Assembly: GCA_905221605.1 (NCBI GenBank) | Contig: CAJNDS010000058.1 | Location: forward strand, 334,501 to 398,500 | Direction of reading: 5' to 3' | Origin: Symbiodinium natans | Taxonomy: Eukaryota; Sar; Dinophyceae; Suessiales; Symbiodiniaceae | Length of the DNA stretch: 64,000 nt | Shown: piece by piece, positions 55,210 through 64,000 of the stretch | Layout: every line of letters begins with the position of its first letter | How positions within the stretch are numbered: position 1 is the first letter of the stretch | Program-made: the position numbers and the translations under genes | Notes under the pieces: generated by a model | Seen by the model: the letters and a program-made list of their open reading frames with translations, nothing else | The model's database searches: none | Told to the model about the DNA's origin: nothing

Positions 55210-56120
55210 AAAGCACCACAGAGGGTCATTATTGGGCGTTCTGACCGCTTCGCAGCATGACCTCGAGCCATGGTGACAAGCTTAGGGCACTCTTCGGGCT
55301 CATCCGTGTTTGGGGTTTAGGGTTTAGGGTTTAGGGTTTAGGGTTTAGGCTAACTTTAGGGGCTTCTATCGGCCAGGGATCGCACATGGCTTGGAGTTTC
55401 GGCCTCTTGGGACTTGGGGATTTGCTGCGTCTGAGCCGAAGGCCAACCAGTGGCTTGCTAGCAACCCTAAACCCTAAACCCTAAACCCCAAACCCTAAAC
55501 CCTACGTAAGCCTAAACCCTAAACCCTGAGTAAAACCTTAAACGCTAGACCGTAAACCTCCCGCCCCTAAGCGGCCGCAACCCTCTCCAAAGCTCGGCAC
55601 ACCTAACATTCCAGATCTTCCAGCTGCACTACAGGGTTTAGGGTTTTAGGGTTTACAGGATTGTCTGTGAACTCATTTAAAGAGCTCTCTCTTAAAGCTT
55701 AAAACCCTCACCCTGGATCCTATTTTTCTTTAAGGATTCTTCTCTCATTCCTAAAGCCTTAAGGGTTTAGGGTTACCCCCACATCCTTGGAAGATCTGAG
55801 AATCTCTTGCCAGAACCCAATGTTGGGTTTACCTGGGCCAAGCGGCACCCCCCCCCCCCCCAGGCCCAAGGGGATTAGGCTTGAAGGGTTTTTCGGGTAT
55901 AGGGTTTCGGGTTCAACCCTAAACCGAAAAAACCTGAAATCCTAAACCCTCAGCCCAAGTTTTCCATCAACTCTATTCGGGTTGAGGGCGCAGGGTTCAG
56001 AGCAATAGTCTCTGACAGGAGTGTGGCGCAAGGCCAAAAGTGACCTGCGAAGAACCCCCAGGGTTTAGGGCTTAGGGTTTAGGCTTCGGGCTTAGGGAGA
56101 TTCAAACTAGGCCCAGTTGT

Positions 56121-56195
56121 AGTACTATTATGGAATTGGGTACCCCAAAACCCTGTTTAGTATGGTTTTGGGGTACCTAATTACATAATAGTAAT
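56121..56195. mobile_element. Hairpin element, 32-bp arms
   Basis: The arm 56121-56152 (ends gggtaccccaaaacc) and the arm 56164-56195 are reverse complements with about four mismatches and an 11-base loop. Non-coding. Confidence 0.7.
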
Positions 56196-56867
56196 ACAAA
56201 TGGACCCTCTTGGAGGGCTCTTTGGTACACCTAACACTTGACGGAGTGTGGTAGAATGAACCCAAAGAGGCCAGTGCTAGATAGAGACTAGCCTCGCCAG
56301 TGCACGCTAAACCCTATAGACCCTGTAAGCCTTTGAACCGCACGAAACCCTAAACCCTAAACCCTAAACCCTAAACCCTAAACCCTAAGCCCTAAACCCT
56401 AAACCCTACCTCAAGGACAGCAAAGCCTCGGGGTCAAAAGGTGCCATTGTCCGCATCCCCGCTCAGAGTCAGCAGCTGGCACCCCTCCTGGAATCTGTCG
56501 GAAAATTCAGGGCGTAGGGTTCAGGGTTTAGGGTTTAGGGTTTAGGGTTTAGGGTTTAGGGTTTAGGGTTTAGGGTTTAGGGTTTAGGGTTTAGGGTTTA
56601 GGGTTCAGGGTTTAGGGTTCCGGGTTCAGGGTTTAGGGTTTAGGGCCCCAAAATACATAAACCCTATAAAGCCGAAAAACCCCTGTACAAAGCACTATAA
56701 CCACTCTAAATCCCAGAAGCCCTGTACGCCCTATAAACCCTAAACACTTGAAGGTTCAGGGTACTTGTAACCCCAGGGTTTAGGGTTTAGGGTTTAGGGT
56801 TTAGGGTCATAACTGTACTTCCAAGCCCCCGAAGCTCAAGTCGGTGAAAAGTAGACTTAAGGTTACG

Positions 56868-57043
56868 GTTATAAGTACCCATGAACCTCCAAGTATACCA
56901 CGACTCGAAGGTTCATGGTACTTATTAACCAATTATGATTGCACATATAACTGTACTTACAACCATATTGGGGCACTTAAGGGGCTTATAAGTGGGTTAT
57001 AAGTACAGTTTTAATTTGTTAGTAAGTACCATGAACCTCCAAG
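56868..57043. mobile_element. Composite palindromic element with the motif tacc.atgaacctccaag
   Basis: The motif gaacctccaag occurs at about 56883-56893 and 57033-57042, and inverted (aaggttcatggtacttatta) at about 56908-56928. An inner inverted pair (taactgtactta and ataagtacagtt) lies at about 56948 and 57000. The same terminal motif ends the element at 61836-61965, so these are one family. Confidence 0.65.
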
Positions 57044-58508
57044 GAAGCCTTAGAAGCAAGGGCTTCAGGGCCCTTAGGGATTTGAGTTGGGGGGGGATAA
57101 GGCTGCGGTCTGCACGGCTCAAAAGGGCTTCTAGGACTTGAGGCTGCAGGCTTTGTTGGCTTTAGAGTCGGGGGGATTAGGGTTTAGGGTTAGGGTATAG
57201 GGTATAGGGTATAGGGTATAGGGTATAGGGTATAGGGTTTAGGGTTTAGGGTTTAGGGCTAGGGTTTAGGGATCCAATCCTACACCTTAGAAACCCCGAA
57301 AGCCCCCCCTTGACAGTCCTCGTCCACAAGCTTATCGGAAACATCCCACTGCTTCCGGATGTTCTCATCATCCTCGCCACTGTGATCTTCGCGGGGGCAC
57401 AAGGCTCCCACATGTGGGGTTTAGGGTTTAGGGTTTCTCGGGTTTAGGGTTTAAGGGTTTAAGGGTTTCTTGGGTTGAACATGGCCTTCTCAGGGACACT
57501 GGCAAGCTAAACACAATACACTCTACAGTAGGTCCTGGGAGGGTTAGGGATGCGTCACCTATATCCCCTCAAATTTTCCCTCACAGTTCTTCCCGCTCAA
57601 CCGCATAGGCCCTAAACCGTAAACTCTCAACCCTAGCCTTTCACCTCCTAGACACCCAAGGTTCATGCAACATTGGAAAGGGAGCTTACATAGAGCTGCT
57701 AAGGCTTTTGGGCTTGGGATCTCGGGTTGAACCCTAAACCCTAAACCCTAAACCCTAAACCTTAAACCCTAAACCCTAAAGCCTGCTAAGGTTTTAGGGC
57801 TTGGGATCTCGGGGGTTTTGGGAGCCGAAGGATCACCATTCTTTTGGTCTCATGCGTTCCACTTCTTGCAGGCGCTGGCGAGCCGTAGATGTCCTCCTCC
57901 ACCTTAGCCGTAGGGTTTAGGGTTTGGGTTTCGGGTTTAGGGTTTAGGGTTTAGGGCTTGGGGCTTAGGGTTTCCTTCTACAACCGCTCTCAAGTCCCAA
58001 AAGCCAACGCTGTTAGAAGCTTGAAACCCTTATAGCCCACAGACTAAGCATACCATACCCTATACTTCCAAGTGCTTCTGGATTGGTTCCTTGGAGGTTT
58101 CTGGAAGTGCACAGGCCCTGCAAACCTGTGTTCAGTGTGTTGACTTGAGCCGGAACCTTCCCTCAACACAACTTCGCGACTCAACCCTAACGCTCAAGGA
58201 TCTCAAACCCTAAACCCTAAACCCAAAACCCAAAACCCGAAACCCTAAGCCCGAAACCCTAAACCCTAAACCCTAAACCCCAAACCCTAAACCCTAAACC
58301 CTAAACCCTGAACCCCCTCCCAAGGCCAACCACGCTCTAGCCGCCCGGACCCCGCTGTATCGGCCGGTTTTTGGGGGCTTGAAAGGCTTTGCGCTTGAGA
58401 TCTTTGGAAGCAGGGGTTTAGGGTTTAGGGTTTAGGGTTAGGGTTTAGGGTTTAGGGTTTAGGGTTTAGGGTTTAGGGTTTAGGGTTTAGGGTTTAGGGT
58501 TTAGGGTA

Positions 58509-58915
58509 TGGCTGATGCGTTAGATGCCAGACTATCTGGATATACACTGAAAACTGGTAATGCACTTTTAAATTTGTCTCATGTACCCTCGACTACTCTG
58601 CTTCCGACTAAGGTATTTGAACAATAAAAGCCACTACATCTGGAAATCCACTTAACCATATAACCTTGGCACTACAATGTATATGAACCGTAACCCTTCT
58701 AGTCTAGGGGTTCATTTTGAAATCGTGTTCAGTGAATGTGATAACATCTCAGGTAATGCATCATGCAATGGACCATGGAATGAAAGATCTAGGCTATTCG
58801 ACAACACACGAATCTGCATGCATCCCTGAGTTGTTTAGATGTGAATGTGCACGTGCAAGGTTAGAGGTATACATCCCTATATCTGCCTATATCAATGTGT
58901 GGCACCATGAAAAAC
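58509..58915. other. AT-rich unique insert, about 400 bp
   Basis: Enclosed by TTTAGGG on the left and CCCTAAA on the right. Its base composition is clearly more AT-rich than the roughly 100-bp inserts around it. One 70-codon frame (58717-58929, with VITSQVMHHAMDHGM) is open but has no family support. Confidence 0.5.
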
Positions 58916-59606
58916 ACCCTAAACCCTAAACCCTAAACCCTAAACCCTAAACCCTAAACCCTAAACCCTAAACCCTAAATAAACCCAAAACCCCAAACCC
59001 TAAACCCTAAACCCTAAACCCTAAACCCAACCCTTATTTAGTGCAGGCCTGCCGCGGATGGTGTGCGTCGAAAGCATGCCCAAGGCGGTCGTGGCGGCGT
59101 CGGCTCGTCATTCGAAGCCCGACAGCGCCAGAAAGGGCCTATGTAGTGGCTTGCTCAGCGCGGCTTGGGGTTTGGGGTTTGGGGTTTGGGGTTTAGGGTT
59201 TAGGGTTTAGGATTGAGGGCGTAGGGTTTAGGGTTTAGAGAGTTTAGGGATTCAGAGATTCGCTTTGCAAAGAGAAAAAGTGGCCCTCAACAACCTAACT
59301 TCAACCCCAGCTCCTACAGCCTGCGAAGATTCCCAACACGAAGTACCCTAAACCCTAAACCCTAAACCCTCACTCCTAAACCCTAAACCCTAAGCTGTAT
59401 AACCCTTGTCCCTGAAGTCGCCCAGCCCTATAGCCCATTTCCGTGGCGCAACACTGATGCCGCATTCGTTTATGAGTCTACACGGATTTACTTACTGGAC
59501 TTACCGTAAACCCTAAACCCTAAACCCTAAACCCTAAACCATGAGGCCCCAACCATGCGAAACTCCCGCCGACATGCGAGGAGGTCGACTCAGGAGCGAC
59601 TGTTGC

Positions 59607-62600
59607 CCAACACTGCAAAGGCCCAGAGAGTGTTCACGAGCTCCTGTCGTTGGGAGGGTTTGGGGTTCGGGGTTTAGGGTTTAGGGTTAGGGTTTAGGGT
59701 TTGGGGTTTAGGGTTTGGGGTTTAGGGTTTAGGGTTTGGGGTTTAGGGTTTGGGGTTTAGGGTTTGGGGTTTAGGGTTCAGAGTTCAGGGTTGATTGGGT
59801 TGAGGGTTCAAGGTTTGGGCTTCGCCTGTTAAATTGTAGGGTTTCAACTTTAAGCACAAACACCCCAAACCCTAAACCCTAAACCCTAAACCCTAAAGCC
59901 CAAAGGTTGTGGCCCCAAGCGCTGCTCCTTCCGGCTGAAGGCTGGGGCGAGGCGTCGAGCTGCCGTAGCGAGCTCCTCCTTTGCTTAGAAGGGAGGCGTA
60001 GGGTTTAGGGTTTAGGGTTTTAGGGTTTAGGGTTTAGGGTTTAGGGTTTAGGGTTCAGGGTTCAGGGTTTAGGGTTTAGGGTTTAGGGTTTGTTTTAGGT
60101 AACCTAAACCCACAGAAGGGGAGTTGATAGGGGTTAGGGTGACTATAGCTTCTGGGCACTCGCTCTCTGGGATATCGTAATACCTCGGGCTCTGAGAGAG
60201 CTTAAGAACCAAAACGATAACCCCAAAACCCCACACCCTAAACCCCAAGATCCCTAAATCCTACATCCCTGAACCCCTGAACTCATAAACACCAAAGCGC
60301 CTAAATCCTAGACCCTACACCCGTAAACCCCGAAACCCCTACACCCCTAAACCCTACACCCCTAAACCCATAAGAACCAGTGAGCTGAACCCCTAAAACC
60401 GCTAAACCCTGAACCCTAAACCCTAAACCCCAGACCTTCGAACCCTGAACCCACCCCAAACCGCTAAACCCCAAAGAACCGGCGAGCTAAATCTGTCCAA
60501 GAGTCACGCAAGGCAGGGTGGTGGACGGCTTCGATTGCCATGGCCCAGCTGATGTTGGCAACCTCCCGGCTTGTTGTTGGGAAAGTTGAAGGATTCTTTA
60601 GGGTTTAGGGTTTAGGGTTTGGGGTTTAGGGTTTGGGGGGTTTAGGGTTCAGGGTTCAGGGTTAGCGCTTAGGGTTTAGGGTTCAGGGTTTAGGGTGTTC
60701 AACAAATCCGACAGACATTAGGTCTTTAGGGTTTAGGGCTGGCTACCCTAGAAGGATTCTAGGGTTCAAAGCGCCGAAAAAACAAAGATGCGAGAACCTT
60801 GGCGGCCTCAAAGGTTGGTGTCTCCGTCTACAGGTCGAAGATACGATTGCACATCTGTAGCCCGAAGCCCTAAACCCTAAGCCCCAAACCCTGAGCCTTA
60901 AATCGTAAACTCTCAACCCTAAACCCTAAACCCTAAACACTGCATCCCAGACCACCCCCCCCCAAAAAAAAAAAAAGAAAAAAAGAAAAATCATAATAAT
61001 AATGTGATAATAATAATAATAAAACTCTAAACCCAAAACCCTCCAAAAAACCCCTGAACCCCCCCAACTGCTGACACACCGTGGACTCCTTGAGCCGCTG
61101 CATTACCTGGGACCCTCCTCCGCTGCAGCTTTATGGGTTAGACCTACCACTTATAAAGGGTGGCTACTACTAAACTGCAGGTGCCTGGAGCATCAGGTAA
61201 CCCTAAACCCTAAACCCTAAACCCTAAACCCTAAACCCTAAAACCTAAACCCTAAACCCTAAACCCTAAACCCTCTCAGCCGCGCCTCCTGCGGACCGAA
61301 CTCCGGTCCGCGGCCGCAGGCCGCGCCAGCCAAGCGCGACATCAGGGGCGGGGGCGCCGGGGAGGACCTGGGAGGGTTTAGGATTTAGGGTTTAGGGTGG
61401 GTTTAGGGTTTAGGGTTTAGGGTTTAGGGTTTAGGGTTTAGGGTTTAGGGTTTAGGGTTTAGGGTTTAGGGTTTAGGGTTTAGGGTTTAGGGTTTAGGGT
61501 TTAGGGTTTAGGGTTTGGGGGCATGTTCCGGTTTTGCAAGGGTTTATAAGGGTTGTTAGGAGGGGTTTATAAGGCTTTATGGGGTTTTCTAAGGTTTTGT
61601 AAGGGTTCTACAAGGGTTGATAGGGAGTTTGTTTCGTTTGGGTATTCTAAGGGTGTTAGAGAGCTTTGTAAGGCTTATTAAGTAGGGTTTTGGGAAGGGC
61701 GTCGTGTGGCTTTGCAAGGGTTGCACAGGGTCGGAGGGGGGAATCGCTGAGGGACGAAGGAATGAAACTTGTAAGGGGCGAGGTTCTGTAGGTTTAGGGT
61801 TTAGGGTAGTTTTTCTGGTTTAGGATGTACAAGGCTTACTTGGAGGTTCATGGACACTTATAAGTATGGCTAGAAGTAAACAAAATGCGACAAGCACTTG
61901 TAGCTAGAGCTGCCCCTACGCCCTACTCCTAACTCCAGCCAAAAGTATCCGTGAACCTCCAAGTAGGGTTTGCAGTGGGTATGTCGTTCGGGGCTTAGGC
62001 TTCACTGCAAGCTCTCGGACGCCAGAACCTCTAAACCTCAAACTCTGAACCACAAAACCCCAAACCCTAAACCCGAAACCAGAAACCCCAAGCCCCAAAC
62101 CCTAAACCCCAAGCCCTAAACCCTAAACCCTAAACCCTAAACCACCTTGTTTGCCACACGTGAGCGCGCCTCAAGACTGGTTCGGCCAGCCCCGCAGCCG
62201 CAACCTGATCAGGATCCGCTTTGTGAGGTTTCAGTTCACCAAAGATACCCTAAACCCTAAACCCTAAACCCTAAACCCTAAACTAGGTTTAGGGGTCTAG
62301 ATGGGATGTAGCTGTCTAGGGTTTTGAGCTACTTGGGGCGGGGGGGTTTTAGGCAAGAGGGGCTTTGTGGGTGTCAGGGCTCCATGGGTTTAGGGATTTG
62401 GGGTTTAGGGTTTAGGGTTTAGGGTTTAGGGTTTAGGGTTTCGGGTTTAGGGTTTAGGGTTAAAGCCTGAGCCCCACACCCCAATATGGGTGTAGGGCTT
62501 TTGGGCTTCAGGGCTTAAAGGTTATTGGGGGGCTTTGTGGTTTAGAGGGTTTTAATTCTTGAGCCCCAAACCCCAATATGGGCCAATGGGTGTAGGGCTT

Positions 62601-63446
62601 TTGGGCTTCAGGGCTTAAAGTTACTTGGGGGGCTTTGGGGTTTTGGGTTTGCGAAATCAGTGGGTTGAGGGCTTAGGAAAGTTTAGGGGTTTAGAGTTTC
62701 TTGAGGTTTGGGGCTTTGAAGCGTAGGGTTCCGCTTTAGGATCTTAAGTTGGGACGTTGCCCCTTATACTAAAAGTCCTTGATAACCCCTTAGGATAATC
62801 CCTATTAAGGACTGTTAGGGACATCCCAACTCTGAAGGTTTAATTTGGAGTTTACAGTTGTAGGCACCATGTCACATCTCCATGCTGCGAGCGCTGCCGC
62901 CCTGCCCACCCTTCTTCAAGAAACATGCAACCCTAAACCCTAAACCCTAAAGCCTAAACCCTAAACCCTAAACCCTAAACCCTAAACCCTAAACCCTAAA
63001 CCCTAAACCTAAACCCTGGGCCCTAAACTAGGTTTAGGGGTCTATGACGTTGGGAGGGCTGCCAACCTTGCCTCCAAAAACTGAAGCCCTAAACCTGTAA
63101 AACCCCCTAGGAACGTTGTGCTTCGGCCTAAAGCCTAAACCCAACCCCTAAACCCTAAAGTCCCTAAAGCCCCTAAAAAAGTCCCTAAAGTCCCTAAAGT
63201 CCCTCAAGTCCCTCAAGTCCCTAAAGCCCCTAAACCCTAAAGTCCCTAAAGTCCTAAAGTCCTAAAGTCCTAAAGTCCTAAAGTCCTAAAATCCTAAAGT
63301 CCTAAAGTCCTAAAGTCCTAAAGTCCCTAAAGTCCCTAAACCCTAAACCCTAAACCCGAAACCCCAAACCCTAGTAAGCCCCAAGCCGCTAATCCGACCA
63401 AGGCACGGCCCAAGTTACCGCAGCCAGCTGGATAGGCTGCAGGGCC
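59607..63446 (-). CDS. Exon pieces of an OPR/HPR-like helical-repeat (RAP-type) protein, introns rich in telomere repeat
   Basis: Reading down the minus strand, six inserts between telomere-type blocks give: 63446-63398 (ALQPIQLAAVTWAVPW; acceptor gacag|G); 62218-62146 (ADPDQVAAAGLAEPVLRR; donor AAG|GTGGTT); 61367-61275 (PPLMSRLAGAACGRG then EFGPQE; acceptor cccag|G); 60569-60476 (REVANISWAMAIEAV then LARRF); 59978-59900 (EELATAARRLAPAFSRKEQ; GC donor); 59643-59607 (ELVNTLWAFAVLG; acceptor gacag|G, GC donor). The alternation of an N..WA.A helix with an L..A..RR...F.PQE helix matches organelle RNA-binding repeat proteins common in alveolates. The order is coherent, but exon ends are only partly supported and stop codons close the frame after some pieces. 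It may be a live gene or a decayed one; the join is inference. Confidence 0.42.
60953..61025 (+). repeat. C run, A-rich run and (AAT)n
   Basis: A short poly-C is followed by an A-rich tract and about eight AAT-type units. The A tail next to the telomere repeat could mark an old retroposition, but no element body is visible. Confidence 0.7.
61836..61965. mobile_element. MITE-like palindromic element, about 130 bp
   Basis: The ends cttacttggaggttcatgg (from 61836) and ccgtgaacctccaagta (to 61965) are inverted repeats of about 24 bases with a few mismatches. The interior is non-coding. Same family as the composite at 56868-57043. Confidence 0.72.
62475..62640 (+). repeat. Tandem duplication, unit about 105 bp
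   Basis: The segment gggtgtagggcttttgggc then ttcagggcttaaag and ttggggggctttg occurs at about 62488 and again at about 62589, each preceded by gccccaaaccccaatatggg or a close variant. Confidence 0.75.
62749..62830. mobile_element. Palindromic element, about 82 bp
   Basis: gttgggacgt at 62749 pairs with acatcccaac ending at 62830, and inner segments (aaagtccttgata and tattaaggact) also pair, with gaps. Probably a decayed miniature element or a foldback. Confidence 0.55.
63140..63345 (+). repeat. CCCTAAAGT / CCTAAAGT tandem array
   Basis: About twenty units of nine bases (ccctaaagt) and eight bases (cctaaagt) run into standard CCCTAAA. It is a length variant of the telomere unit and is shared with the small array at 38112. 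Confidence 0.92.
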
Positions 63447-64000
63447 CTGTCTGAAGCAGAGGTTACGCTCTAGGGCAGGATTTAAGGTTTCAGGGTTTTA
63501 GGGTTTCATGGTTTCAGGATTGTATTACGATTTTAGGGTTTTAGGGTTTCAGGGTTTTATCAGGTTCTGTTGGGTTTGGTTTGGGGTTCTTTTAGGCTGC
63601 GGGTTTGCCGTTTAGGGTTCAAGCAATTGTGTTTTCTTCTCCTCACTTGACATCGAAGCCCGGGGGGGGGGGGGGGGGGTAGTCTGTGAGAGCAAAGTGG
63701 TGCATGCAACGAAACACGTCGTAGATACATCGGGGCTGTTCTAAGCAAGGGCCTTACCGTAGAAATATGGGGGTTTGCAACAAAAATAAGGGGCCATAGT
63801 TTCCCAAATAATAGTAGGAAAAAGGTACCCCCCCCCCCCCCCCGTAATTTCGGAAACTCCCAAACATGAGGGTTTAGGGTTTAGGGTTTAGGGTTTGGGG
63901 TTTAGGGTTTAGGGTTTGGGGTTTAGGGTTTAGGGTTTAGGGTTTAGGGTAACACGCGAAAACCGATGAGCGCACCAGCCCTTCGGCCTACCCATGACGG

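Larger units (their letters stand above)
49740..63955. repeat. Interstitial telomere-type repeats (TTTAGGG / CCCTAAA), alternating blocks
   Basis: More than forty blocks of 3-20 units are spread over 14 kb in both orientations. Examples on plus: TTTAGGG at 53393-53498, 55311-55350, 56514-56650, 58410-58508, 59997-60092, 61374-61520 and 63865-63950. CCCTAAA at 53211-53275, 54775-54960, 56345-56412, 58205-58315, 58916-59035, 61198-61275, 62100-62142 and 62930-63015. Variants include TTTGGGG, TTCAGGG, TATAGGG and CCCTATA. Because orientation alternates and inserts intervene, this is not a simple chromosome end; it suggests a subtelomere or internal telomere-repeat expansion. Confidence 0.95.

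Noticed and set aside
63865-63950. True chromosome end at the right edge
   Set aside because: The TTTAGGG run is short, ends before unique sequence at 63951-64000, and opposite-orientation blocks are frequent to its left.

Overview
This window reads as nuclear DNA of a dinoflagellate, most like a Symbiodiniaceae-type genome. The evidence is threefold. Genes are split into short exons whose introns often begin with GC or GA instead of GT and end AG|G. Every gene I can assign with confidence up to 39.7 kb lies on the plus strand, as in dinoflagellate unidirectional gene blocks. The repeat TTTAGGG/CCCTAAA, the telomere unit of plants and dinoflagellates, dominates the right end. No bacterial operon structure, tRNA, rRNA or CRISPR was seen.

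Region 1 (1-39.7 kb) is gene-bearing. In order it holds: the 3' part of a NirB-like FAD/NAD(P)H oxidoreductase with a BFD-type [2Fe-2S] motif; a six-exon ascorbate-peroxidase-type class I haem peroxidase; an unassigned gene at 3.3-4.1 kb; an intronless multi-pass membrane protein (6.7-7.9 kb); a gene with a HAD-type FDWDDT motif in many small exons (9.1-11.7 kb); scattered exon-like segments; a long triplet microsatellite (29.0-29.7 kb); coiled-coil exons (33.1-38.8 kb) around an intronless LRAT-like ORF (34.6-35.7 kb); and a pirin gene whose 3' part is lost in repeats. The peroxidase, the NAD(P)H oxidoreductase and pirin would fit redox biology, but I see no evidence that they form one pathway.

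Region 2 (39.64-49.52 kb) is a chain of unrelated tandem and palindromic arrays: poly-C, AATTGAATT hairpins, a 31-bp repeat, nested TTTGGCCAAA palindromes, a CATC-rich array, a 116-bp hairpin satellite, arrays of about 190 bp and 57 bp, and a pyrimidine-rich duplicated block. A perfect 26-bp inverted repeat lies at 39783-39808 and 49498-49523, bracketing nearly all of it.

Region 3 (49.5-64 kb) is full of TTTAGGG/CCCTAAA blocks in alternating orientation, separated by GC-richer inserts often near 100 bp, plus several small palindromic elements. Between 59.6 and 63.4 kb, six of these inserts read on the minus strand as exon-like pieces of one helical-repeat protein of the OPR/HPR (RAP-associated) kind, with plausible splice sites. 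That suggests a gene whose introns are made largely of telomere-type repeat. It is the most interesting lead here, and it is an inference that RNA data would settle.
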